64,000 nucleotides of DNA, taken from a bacterium. GTDB taxonomy: Bacteria > Bdellovibrionota_C > UBA2361 > RFPC01. How positions within the stretch are numbered: position 1 is the stretch's first letter; the number at the start of each line of letters is the position of its first letter. The stretch lies in the NCBI GenBank assembly GCA_030431715.1, contig JAUIIO010000018.1, positions 1-64,000 on the forward strand. The letters are read 5' to 3'. Below the pieces are notes generated by a model. The model worked only from the letters and a program-made list of their open reading frames with translations. It had not been told where the DNA came from and ran no database searches. Shown in pieces: positions 16,439 through 25,100 of the stretch. A program made the position numbers and the translations under genes.

Positions 16439-17494
16439 ATGACAAGGATTCAAGTTCACGATGTGCGTAGGAGCAAAGATGGTAAGGACATTATGAATCT
16501 GGAGCACATTCCAATAGAGGTGCCTACGCGAGAGCATTATTTCGATGTGCTAGAAAGATGTGAACTAAAATCGCTATCGGCATCACAAGCCTGGGGATAT
16601 GGAGACCGGACTGATGGAGTCGTTGAGCTAGCAGCACTGTCGAAGGATGGTGGGATGATAGAAATAGGCTCATACTACGGCACGACGAAGCCTAAAAGTA
16701 TTATCAAGATATCCAGTCAGATTGGGTGTCCAGCAAGCTGTAAATTCTGTGAGGTAGGAGATGAAAAGTTCAAAAGAAATCTCACTGCTACAGAAATGTT
16801 TGAGCAAGTTGGTATGATGGTTCAGATTTTAAGTAGCTATTTGCCAGAATACTCACGCTCTCCTCATAAGATAAATATTGCAGGAACGGGTGAGCCACTT
16901 CTGAATCCGAATATAATAGATGGCATGAAGCTACTCATGAGTCATAATTTTACACTGAAGATGTGTTCGATTATGCCATCTTCCCCGCTCGTACTACGGA
17001 ATTTTCATGAGCTCGCAAGCCTCGCGAGTGATTACCATATGCCTATTCAGCCACAGGTATCGCTTCTCTCTCTTAACGAAGAGCATAGACGTACGACAGC
17101 AGGAATAAGACTTCTTTCTTTTGATGAATTATCTAAGCTTGGAAGAAGCTGGAATGAGAGGTCTTCGATAAGAAAGCAAGTAAACCTGAGTCTTATACTT
17201 ACTGAGGATTGCCCTATAGATTTTGAGATAGCTCGAAGGTGTTTTTCGCCAGAGTACTTTTGTTTTCGCTTTAGAGACTACGTCACAACTTCTCATGGTC
17301 AAAGAAACGAGAAAGCACAGATGCAGAGTGAGCGAGTACTTGAGCTTAAAGAACAATTTAGATCCGAAGGTTATAGAGTTACCGATGACGCTACTCCAAC
17401 TCCGACAGAGCAAGAGTGGCAATTAGCATCAAACGTTACAAGACGACGAATGATGGTGAGTTTTGGACAGAAGATAGATCTCAAGAAAAAATAA
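16439..17494 (+). CDS. RlmN/Cfr-like radical SAM protein lacking both RlmN catalytic cysteines
   Basis: A 351-residue radical SAM enzyme. The cluster motif is GCPASCKFCEVG (Cys97, Cys101, Cys104), embedded in IKISSQIGC, and the SAM-binding GEP motif is NIAGTGEPLLN; both match the RlmN/Cfr rRNA adenine methyltransferase layout (SSQVGC..C..C, MGMGEPLLN). However, the Cys seven residues before the cluster (E. coli Cys118) is Lys90 here, and the C-terminal CGQ carrying the methyl-accepting Cys355 appears as FGQ (Phe342), so the known methylation chemistry should not work. GAGGGGG just upstream fixes this ATG over one 27 bases earlier. It is divergent from the winged-helix protein and abuts fliN tail to tail. 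Confidence 0.85.
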   Translation: MTRIQVHDVRRSKDGKDIMNLEHIPIEVPTREHYFDVLERCELKSLSASQAWGYGDRTDGVVELAALSKDGGMIEIGSYYGTTKPKSIIKISSQIGCPASCKFCEVGDEKFKRNLTATEMFEQVGMMVQILSSYLPEYSRSPHKINIAGTGEPLLNPNIIDGMKLLMSHNFTLKMCSIMPSSPLVLRNFHELASLASDYHMPIQPQVSLLSLNEEHRRTTAGIRLLSFDELSKLGRSWNERSSIRKQVNLSLILTEDCPIDFEIARRCFSPEYFCFRFRDYVTTSHGQRNEKAQMQSERVLELKEQFRSEGYRVTDDATPTPTEQEWQLASNVTRRRMMVSFGQKIDLKKK

Positions 17495-17821
17495 TTAGAA
17501 TACTTCTTCACCATCTGGCGCGACAACTTGTGTAACACGAATACCAAACATTTCGTTTACGATTACCGCTTCACCGCGTGCTACGAGTTTCCCGTTTACT
17601 CGAATGTCGAGGGGCTCTTCGCTCAGCTTATCGATCTCTATGACGGAACCTTTCTTGATCTTGGTAAGTTTGTCGATGGCGAGATCTGTTCGCCCGAGTT
17701 CTACGGCGACTTCAAGAGTTACATCGTTCAGGAACTCGAGCGTTCCGGGTTTGGCCTCTCGAGAGAGCGGTTGTCCCTGCCCCTGTTCTTGCCCTTGACC
17801 CTTAGCTTCTGGAGAATTCAT
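17495..17821 (-). CDS. fliN: flagellar motor switch protein FliN
   Basis: C-ring component that binds CheY-P with FliM to switch flagellar rotation. The 108-residue form starting MNSPEAKGQGQEQGQGQ has a flexible Gly/Gln N-terminus, then the SpoA/FliN domain: FLNDVTLEVAVELGRTDLAIDKLTKIKKGSVIEIDKLSEEPLDIRVNGKLVARGEAVIVNEMFGIRV. The open frame extends upstream to 17893, but that part has no support. Its stop abuts the radical SAM stop with no gap. No other flagellar switch or export gene is in the window, so fliN is separated from the usual flagellar cluster. Confidence 0.93.
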   Translation of the reverse strand: MNSPEAKGQGQEQGQGQPLSREAKPGTLEFLNDVTLEVAVELGRTDLAIDKLTKIKKGSVIEIDKLSEEPLDIRVNGKLVARGEAVIVNEMFGIRVTQVVAPDGEEVF

Positions 17822-17954
17822 GTGCAATCTCTCTGGTTGTGGTTTATAACGCGTTTTAAGCGCGGATCTCTCCGTAGCATTTAAGATGCACACGATTCGC
17901 CTGACGCATTTAGAAAAATGAACTTAATTTCATAGGTAGTTTCAGGGGGTTACG

Positions 17955-18428
17955 GTGTCTAAACAGCATCATGCGGTACTATTTGTTTGTCTGGGCAACA
18001 TCTGCAGGTCACCTTTGGCGGAAGGGATATTTCGCCATTTAGTAGATGAAGCAGGGATGAGTGGGCATTTTACCATCGATTCATGCGGTACAGGAGGATA
18101 TCATATCGGCGATCCTCCGCACCGTGACAGTATTCGAGTAGCAAAAGAACACGGTATTACAATTAAGGATCAGAGAGCCCGGCAGGTTCAGACTGAAGAT
18201 TTTCATGAATTTGATTATTTAGTCGCTATGGATCGTCAAAATAAGCGAGACCTACAGCGTTATGCAAAGAAGCGGGGAAACATCTTACTCCTCCGAGATT
18301 ACGATCCCGATCCGGATTCATTAGATGTTCCCGATCCTTATTTTGGCGGACCTGAAGGGTTCTATACCGTGTACGACATTCTACATCGTTCGTGTGATGC
18401 TTTTTTAAATACCCTACTGAAGAAATGA
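17955..18428 (+). CDS. low-molecular-weight protein-tyrosine-phosphatase family
   Basis: A 157-residue phosphatase. The P-loop FVCLGNICRSPLAEGIF holds the catalytic Cys12 and Arg18 (C-x5-R), and the acid loop reads DVPDPYFGGPEGF with the general-acid Asp. CAGGGGG precedes a GTG start. Its stop overlaps the start of the fructosamine-kinase gene by four bases (ATGA), so the two are translationally coupled. In bacteria and plants this pairing is linked to protein deglycation, where the phosphatase may act on sugar phosphates such as ribulose 5-phosphate rather than phosphotyrosine; the context favours that here. Confidence 0.94.
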   Translation: MSKQHHAVLFVCLGNICRSPLAEGIFRHLVDEAGMSGHFTIDSCGTGGYHIGDPPHRDSIRVAKEHGITIKDQRARQVQTEDFHEFDYLVAMDRQNKRDLQRYAKKRGNILLLRDYDPDPDSLDVPDPYFGGPEGFYTVYDILHRSCDAFLNTLLKK

Positions 18429-19312
18429 TATCGAATAGGCTTAAAAAATATATTGCAGAGGTGCTTGGAGCGTCCATAGAGAGTATCTCAACAGTCGCGG
18501 GAGGATCGATCTGCTCTGCGAATAAGATCACGCTCGTTGACGAAAGAGAATACTTCTTAAAGTGGTATAATCAGCATGAAAGCGAGTGTATAAGGAGCGA
18601 GAGCCGTGGGCTGCAAGAGCTGGCAACTGCAGATGGTGTTCGAACCCCGCAGATAGTTCATTTCTACGAGGGGGACAATATCCTACCGCAACTCCTCCTC
18701 ATGGAGTATATCCCACAGACTTCTCCTTCTCGTGCTGATGAAGTGGATCTTGCTGAGATGCTGGTGGTCTTACACAGAAAGAGCGCTGAACAGTACGGCT
18801 TTTCTGAAGACAACTTTATCGGCAAACTTTCTCAGGTAAATACCTATTTGGATTCATGGGGAGAGTTTTTTGTAGCTTGCCGCCTATTATCACAGGCAAA
18901 ACACGCAACACGCATGGGATGGTTGTCTGGTGAAGGTGAGGGAGCTTTTACTGCTCTTTTGCCAGCTATCAAAGAACATCTAAATGCCCTATCGGATCCG
19001 CCAACTCTTGTTCACGGAGACCTGTGGAACGGTAATGTCCTCTGGTCAGAGGACGGGCCCGTACTTATTGACCCCGCTGTATACTACGGTCACCGTGAGG
19101 TTGATATCGCATGTACGCGGTTTATCTCGCCATTGGGACGAGCCTTTTATGACACGTATCAGCAGTTGCTACCGATGGAAGAAGGGTATGAGGTAAGATT
19201 TGAGATCTATAACCTTTATCACACGATGACGCACGCCAATATGTTTGGAGGCGGCTACATTAATAGCTTTCATGAAACAGTACGTGAACTCAGCGGGCTG
19301 ATTTGTAAATAA
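18425..19312 (+). CDS. fructosamine/ribulosamine 3-kinase family protein
   Basis: An APH-fold kinase that phosphorylates ketoamine adducts on glycated proteins so they fall off. The 295 residues show the family pattern: ISTVAGGSICSANKITL (nucleotide loop), YFLKWYNQ (Lys), PQLLLMEYIPQ hinge, FIGKLSQVN, WGEFFVACRLLSQAKHA, catalytic loop LVHGDLWNGNVLW and metal loop VLIDPAVYYGHREVDIA. Length matches bacterial FN3K proteins. It overlaps the phosphatase gene upstream by four bases. Bacterial members prefer ribulosamines and erythrulosamines over fructosamines (family knowledge). Confidence 0.94.
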   Translation: MISNRLKKYIAEVLGASIESISTVAGGSICSANKITLVDEREYFLKWYNQHESECIRSESRGLQELATADGVRTPQIVHFYEGDNILPQLLLMEYIPQTSPSRADEVDLAEMLVVLHRKSAEQYGFSEDNFIGKLSQVNTYLDSWGEFFVACRLLSQAKHATRMGWLSGEGEGAFTALLPAIKEHLNALSDPPTLVHGDLWNGNVLWSEDGPVLIDPAVYYGHREVDIACTRFISPLGRAFYDTYQQLLPMEEGYEVRFEIYNLYHTMTHANMFGGGYINSFHETVRELSGLICK

Positions 19313-19342
19313 CCTATCCGCTGAGTTCCTAAATTCGAAGCG

Positions 19343-21619
19343 CTAGCCCTGACCTTCGTCAGTTATAACTATCTTTTCGCTTACACGCTTGCCGGCAACA
19401 ACTGTTACCTCTTTCTCAAGTTCGATATCAGTATTTCGTACTTTAAGCTGTGCAACATAGGTTCCCGGAAGGAGTCGGTACGTAGGAGTGGCTCCACCGC
19501 CGTAGTGAATAGTTTCAGAGGTTTGAAGACTATCCTCAGGCACCTTCGTCATGAGTTTCCACGAAGCCGTTTTAAGAGGTGCTGCTCCTGCTTTCTCAAG
19601 AGCGATAAGCTCAATCTCTCCTTCTGCTGGCATAAGTACTTCGACTGTATTTCTTTTTCCCGGTTCTACGGTAACGATCTGAGAAGCGGTTGCTTTTCCT
19701 TTTATAGATCGCACCTCGACTTCATATTCGCCGGGTAAGATCTTGTATTCAGGAGAGCTTCCACCCCCGTAACTCACAAGCTCTTTACTTTGCATGCTGT
19801 CTTCAGGAACCACCGTGTGTACCTTCCATGAGACACTATCAAGAGCGGGACCGCCTTCACTTGTCACTGCCGCAAGCTTGAGAATTCCCTCTGTAGGCAT
19901 CACCACCTCAATGGTGTTTTTCTTGCCAGCGATGACTTCTATCTCTTGCTCTGCTGTTGCTTTGCCGCCTCTTGATTGAACAGATGCGAGGTATTTACCA
20001 GGAAGGAGTAAGTACTCAGGTGTGCCACCTCCGCCATACGAGACAAGTTCTTTTTTCGTCATATCGTCAGCTGGAATAGTGTGTACCTTCCATGAAACTT
20101 CCTTAATAGGCTCACCGCCCTCAGTGTTTACGGCTACGAGTTTCACTTTGCCTTCTTCGGCTAGGATGACCTCTATTGTATTTTTCTTACCTGCGAGAAC
20201 TTCTATCTCTTGCTTTGTCTCCGCTTTGCCGCGTGAAGACTTTACAGTGGCAATGTATTTTCCAGGGAGGAGCAAGTACTCAGGAGTATTTCCACCACCA
20301 TAGGTTACAAGCTCACCTTTTTGCATGTCGTTTGCTGGGATAGTGTGAACATGCCATGAGACCTGATCAAGTGGAGTTCCACCTTCTTCAGTTACCGCAA
20401 CAAGTTTTACCTTACCTTCCTCAGCTAAAATGACTTCAATAGTTTCTTTCTTTCCTGCTAGGACTTCAATCTCTTGTTCTGCTTTAGCTTTACCACGAGA
20501 AGATTCAACACTGGCGATATACTTGCCAGGCAGAAGTAGATATTCTGGAGTATTGCCACCGCCATAAGTAACGACCTCTCCTTTCTGTAAATCATTTGCC
20601 GGGATGGTGTGTATATGCCATGAGACCTGATCAAGTGGCGTTCCGCCTTCTTCCGTTACGGCAACAAGTTTCACTTTCCCTTCTTCAGCAAGTACGACTT
20701 CTTCAACTTGTACTTCTTTAAGTCCTTCTGGTACGACAATGACCTTTTCAGCTTTCGCTTTCCCGCGTGTGGATTCTACCGTTGCGAGATACGTTCCAGC
20801 TTCAAGCTCATACTGTGGTGTGTCGCCTCGGCCGTAATGTATAGCGGTTCCTTGCTTTTTGCCCTCTGCGTCAGTTCTAAATACGTGCCATGAAACCATA
20901 TCAATAGGCTCACCACCTTCCTCGTGTACGGCTACAAACTTAACAGTAGGTTCGACCTTAGCAGCAGCTTGAACGGCTTCTTCAAGTGAAGTTTTAAGAG
21001 AAGAGGCGTCTGAAGCTGTCATAAACTTCCCACCAGTATTTTCAGCGAGGCAGGTCAACTGCTTGCGGGCGTCCTCTTCTTGAATATCAAAACCGATTAC
21101 GTGAGTAGTAAAATCAACTCCGCTCTGTTCTAAATTGGTAGCAACTTTACACGGATCAAGGTCACACGTTTCAATTCCGTCACTTACAAGAATAACGGTT
21201 GCTTTGTTCTCCTCGTACTTAAGCTCTTCAGCGGCTTGTATGACAGCCTTACTAAGCGGTGTTTTTCCTTTCGGAGATATCTTCTGTAGTACATTTGTAA
21301 AACTTGTTTTCTCAACGGGTGAGATTGGAACTACCGCCTCGATATCATTACAGTCACCTTTCTTACGGTGTCCATAAACGGTGAGGCCGAGTTCCGTTTG
21401 TGGATCGAGATCTTTAACGATGTCGCTTACAACTTCCTTAGCGATCGAGATTTTAGCTTCATTTTTAATCTGTCCCCACATGCTTCCAGAGGCGTCGAGT
21501 ACAATAATCACACGCGGGGCTTGGGCGGAACCACTCTCCGCAGTAGCTTCCATAAGTAGGAAAGACGGGAGGAGCGCAGAGCAGATTGCGAAAAAAGTCA
21601 GGACAGCAAATTTATACAT
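19343..21619 (-). CDS. secreted VWA-domain protein with six C-terminal repeats
   Basis: An exported 758-residue protein. A signal peptide (MYKFAVLTFFAICSALLPSFL to ATAES) leads to a von Willebrand A domain with an intact metal site: VIIVLDASGSMWG (DxSxS), GKTPLSKAV (Thr) and ILVSDGIETCD (Asp). After residue ~225 come six tandem repeats of about 81 residues, each built on EEGGxPLDxVSWHVHTIPxxD, YGGGNTPEYLLLPGKYIASV, RGKAKAEQEIEV and AGKKxTIEVILAEEGKVKL, probably beta-sandwich modules. Repeats 2 and 3 are almost identical. It probably displays a ligand-binding head on a stalk. It is convergent with the kinase gene and close to the DUF58 fusion, a family often found with VWA proteins. Confidence 0.9.
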   Translation of the reverse strand: MYKFAVLTFFAICSALLPSFLLMEATAESGSAQAPRVIIVLDASGSMWGQIKNEAKISIAKEVVSDIVKDLDPQTELGLTVYGHRKKGDCNDIEAVVPISPVEKTSFTNVLQKISPKGKTPLSKAVIQAAEELKYEENKATVILVSDGIETCDLDPCKVATNLEQSGVDFTTHVIGFDIQEEDARKQLTCLAENTGGKFMTASDASSLKTSLEEAVQAAAKVEPTVKFVAVHEEGGEPIDMVSWHVFRTDAEGKKQGTAIHYGRGDTPQYELEAGTYLATVESTRGKAKAEKVIVVPEGLKEVQVEEVVLAEEGKVKLVAVTEEGGTPLDQVSWHIHTIPANDLQKGEVVTYGGGNTPEYLLLPGKYIASVESSRGKAKAEQEIEVLAGKKETIEVILAEEGKVKLVAVTEEGGTPLDQVSWHVHTIPANDMQKGELVTYGGGNTPEYLLLPGKYIATVKSSRGKAETKQEIEVLAGKKNTIEVILAEEGKVKLVAVNTEGGEPIKEVSWKVHTIPADDMTKKELVSYGGGGTPEYLLLPGKYLASVQSRGGKATAEQEIEVIAGKKNTIEVVMPTEGILKLAAVTSEGGPALDSVSWKVHTVVPEDSMQSKELVSYGGGSSPEYKILPGEYEVEVRSIKGKATASQIVTVEPGKRNTVEVLMPAEGEIELIALEKAGAAPLKTASWKLMTKVPEDSLQTSETIHYGGGATPTYRLLPGTYVAQLKVRNTDIELEKEVTVVAGKRVSEKIVITDEGQG
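19360..20960 (-). repeat. six in-frame ~240-base repeats within the VWA gene
   Basis: The 3' two-thirds of the VWA gene consists of six units of about 81 codons. Units 2, 3 and 4 (roughly 20050-20690) are the most alike, with stretches such as CTTTCCTTCTTCAGCAAG and CCATGAGACCTGATCAAGTGG recurring nearly unchanged; units 1, 5 and 6 at the edges have diverged. This gradient suggests recent internal duplication or conversion in the middle of the array. Confidence 0.85.
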
Positions 21620-21913
21620 ATTGATAGAATCCTCATTAAATATTTAAGGAGCTTATACTACTTACCAACAACACAAGCCAGCATCAGTTCCCATGCTCGC
21701 AGAATACTTATTAAGATTTCACTTTTCAAACGATATCTCACGTTTTATTAGTATTATAAGGCGGTGAATGTTTGTTCTCTGAGGATTTTTTCCTAGGGTG
21801 TGGTTTAACCACATCCGCAACGCAAGGAGGATAGTCTTGATGATGATTCTTTTGCAGAACTGCAACTAGAGAGGCCCCCCAAGAAAGGAGGTATCATCAT
21901 CAGGAGGTGCTAG

Positions 21914-22081
21914 ATGGAGCGCGGTGCTCCGAGATTGGCAATGCACTTCCGGGTTCAGCCATACTTTTGGCCCCCTGGCGTCAAGAATGACTACAGGCTG
22001 TCACGAGATGGTCGTTCAGATAAGAGCCCACTTTGTATGGGGTCCGGCTCTTACAGAAACGAGGACTCTGCCATAGACTAG
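21914..22081 (+). CDS. possible small protein, 55 residues
   Basis: An ATG preceded by AGGAGG at the ideal six-base distance opens 55 codons: MERGAPRLAMHFRVQPYF onward, ending RNEDSAID. I recognise no family, and there is no signal peptide or membrane helix. A second AGGAGG-led micro-frame (ten codons or fewer) sits upstream at about 21841. The frame lies inside the hairpin-rich region described above, and the hairpins could produce it by chance. The excellent ribosome-binding site is the main argument for translation. Confidence 0.35.
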   Translation: MERGAPRLAMHFRVQPYFWPPGVKNDYRLSRDGRSDKSPLCMGSGSYRNEDSAID

Positions 22082-22097
22082 TCAGGTGATAACCAAA

Positions 22098-22129
22098 GCC
22101 GCAAAGGAAAATGGAATTTCCTTTGCGGC
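22098..22129. terminator. strong hairpin between convergent units
   Basis: GCCGCAAAGGAAA (22098-22110) pairs perfectly with TTTCCTTTGCGGC (22117-22129) around ATGGAA. It lies 30 bases before the 3' end of the leftward DUF58 fusion and after the rightward RNA or small-gene candidate. No continuous T-tract follows in either direction, so it may act bidirectionally or as an RNA-stabilising end. Confidence 0.6.
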
Positions 22130-22159
22130 ATAACTATAAGGTTTTAAACCCGCCCTCAC

Positions 22160-25100
22160 TTATGAGTTCTCACCAAGTGTACTCCGAAGTGGTGATGAAT
22201 GCAGTTTCTCAGAGTTATTAACACTTAACACTCTGGCATGCATCGAGTCGAATATTACCGAGACCTCTCCGAGTTCAGGTTTACGCGGATCGTTTCTTAG
22301 CTTTAGCATTCTCGTCCTTGATAGATCACATCCGCTCTCTTTTACTCTTGCTAGAGAATCTTCAGTGCAGGCGAGTACCTGATGAGAAGAGAGCGAACTC
22401 CTAACAAATGGCTGAACTGTTCTATTTGGAAAGTATTGATCGAGTTTCACCTCAACGGAGCCGACTGAAACCCCGTAGATCCACATCTCATTTAGTACCA
22501 CAGACGGATCCACCCGAATGAGATCTGCCAACACCTGAGTACTCCAATGTACGAGGATTGAATTCGCATAGCTTATCTCTAGCTCTACAGATCTCCCCTC
22601 GCGGACCTCTGAGCGTAGGAAGCCTAAAATATCAATTATCGCCTTTGATGGATACTCTGTGTCAGAAACTATAGAAGCTGCGTCTACACGAAGGCAGAAT
22701 TCCCTAGGATGTCTATTTCGATCCGGGTCTTCAAAGCGTTTAACCAAAACCCTATCCCCTCGAGCAGTGGCCTTCCAATCAACTGTTCGCAGGTCATCGC
22801 CAAAGCTATAGGCGGCGAGCTCAGCTACTTCCTGACCACTTCGTGTTGTTCGGCGGCGCGCGATGGCTACATCTATTGTCTCAGCTTTGAGCCCCTTACT
22901 TGGACCAGTTAGGCGAGGAGTATTTATGAGTCGATCTGCTATTTTCTTCGATCTACTAAAAATATTAGCTTCAACTTCAGAGTGTAAGGCAACGCAACAT
23001 CCTGCAGCTGCGAGATAGTAATAAAGTTGATCGCTGGAAGAAGTATAAGGTCGTGTTGCAAACCTTCCTCTCGTTGGTTTCACCATTACAGAGTGCCCGG
23101 AGAGAGGAAGTGTATTTAGTGGAATCTGACCCTTTTCTACGATATGTCGCCCGATATTGTAGAATCTATCTAACTGAGATATGTAGCTACTTTCAATTTG
23201 ACACAGTAGAGTCATAAAGGATAATTCTTCAGCATCTTCGTCCCAATCGTGTCTATGCTCTTTAAGGGTATCTTCAATGAGAGCTCTATCGCTACGATCA
23301 TTTTCTAGTTTCATCTTAAGGCGTACCATGGATATAACAAAGTCCAGATCCTCAGGATCAGAAACGTGTTTACGGTAGTAGGAAGCCGCACCTTTAATCA
23401 GTTTTGATTTGAGAACCACACTATTCTCGTCGTGGAATAGGTGATGGTGAGTAATTTGAATAATGATATTTTTCTCTTCATCAGAGAATGAGTCAAAGAT
23501 TGATTTGGAAGAGTTTCCATTTTTGATGCTGTATTGATGTAAGGTATGAAAATGTGTTTTTAAGCCATCAATGTCATTTGGATACAACTGTATAAGGTCG
23601 GCACAGAGTTTGTTGTACGCACTTCTGTCTGGCCGTGAAGCTAAATCCGCTAGGATGTGCTTCATTACCTCCTCTAATGCCTCAACCTTATCTGTACCAA
23701 TCTCTCTATTCTTTTGTTCCCAATTGATCATTGCGAAGTTTTCGTGTATCGCGCCACAATCTATTAAGTAGAAGATGACGAACTCGAATCGGACGATTTC
23801 TGATCCTCCCTGCTCGTGATATATCTTCCTGAGGAGTTCAATATGCCCGGGATCTGGCGGAGCACTAAAAAGTGTGTTTGGAGCAGCTCGAATGGCATCC
23901 TCAAAAAGCAAGCGGTTTTCTGTATTGTCTTCTTCAAGAAGAGGTATTCTTTGTCCGGTGGCATCCTCGAATGTGCGCATTGAAATACACCATGAGGTAG
24001 CCCAATCTTCAAAGGCCATGTCTGAATCAGATCCATCTATTTTAAAGATCGAGTGAAAGCGCTCTCTAGAGATATAGCGAAGCTCTATCAGAGCGAGCGG
24101 AGTGAGTCTGCCAGAATCTTCAAAGAGCGGCTTTAGTAGTGTTTTATGAGCGTTTCCTTGCATATAGGAGTATAAGTATTTAGCCCCTTCCTGCTCGTAT
24201 TGACTAAAAGCGAATAAGTGTCGGAGCCAATCACGGGGAGTAGAGGCGATTTCCGAAAAGCATTCATAGAACACATCTTCGGCTACAGCTCGTAATGATG
24301 CCGGGAGAGCGCCAAATTTGTAGAGAGAATTTACAATATCAGGTTCCCTCTCGTAGAGATCTTGCGTTGCGGCATCTTCAATAATGTCATGAATGCTTAA
24401 GATCACGGCTCGTTTTCGTAATTCAGGAAATTCATCTGGATTAATGTAATCTCCATATGCGAAACCCTTAAGGAGTTCGGAAGCCAGACCGGTATGAACT
24501 CTATTCTCATCTATATGCTCAAAGAGATTTTCTAAGAGTTCATAAGCAACGTCAGCAGTTTTCTCTTCAAGTAGTAAATTGATATTATCGAGGTACTTAC
24601 TCAGCAAGAGTTGTTTAAGATATTCTTCTCCAAAAGGAGGTTCAAAGCGAAGTGCTGCCTGATAGAGTGCCTCTCCCACTTCACGTTCCTCTGCTGAGAT
24701 ATTTGAGGTGAGACCCGCACGTTCGCGAAAATAGAGTTCTGTGCAGTAAGCCTCATAGCTCTTTTCCTTCATTGAGTAGAGTTCCTCAATTATGTCGTGC
24801 GCGCCGCTGCGTCCAGATAAGAGAGTTTGAATATTTTCGAGTGTGCGGAGCCTGAGCATCTGGTCTCTGCTCTTACTATTTCCGGGTATGTCAGAAGATC
24901 GTACAGATGCTGAGTCATCGCGAAGATTGTGACCGTCGCTTGTTTCTGCCTGCTGATCGCTTGTGTTTGTATGTAGACAGTGAGCTGTTGCCTCTAGCCC
25001 AAGCGCAAAAGCTTCTTTAGGAGTGGCTTCTGAGAGCTTCTCTACTATTCCTGATGTCTTAAGCAGATTGGCATCAAAACTTTTTGTCGACGTAACCCAG

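Larger units (their letters stand above)
21780..22130 (+). ncRNA. structured intergenic region, candidate non-coding RNA
   Basis: A region of about 540 bases between the VWA gene and the DUF58 fusion has no long open frame but contains a dense series of hairpins, all readable on the + strand: TGTGGT-TTA-ACCACA (21799-21813); TGATGATGAT (21838-21847) with ATCATCATCA (21893-21902), enclosing TTGCAG-AA-CTGCAA (21852-21865); GGAGC/GCTCC (21916-21930); TAAGAGCC (22021-22028) with GGCTCTTA (22046-22053); and a 13-base-pair stem at 22098-22129. I could not match it to tmRNA, RNase P RNA, 6S RNA, SRP RNA or a known riboswitch. It may instead be the structured mRNA of a small gene (21914-22081). The transcript ends are guesses. 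Confidence 0.45.

Noticed and set aside
20949..20960. GGTTCGACC resembling a tRNA T-arm
   Set aside because: It is inside the VWA coding region and no cloverleaf can be built around it. No tRNA was found anywhere in the window.
22021..22053. Possible match of the hairpin-rich region to tmRNA, RNase P RNA or a riboswitch
   Set aside because: None of the conserved words (for example GAGGAAAGTCC of RNase P RNA, or a tmRNA tag frame) could be found.
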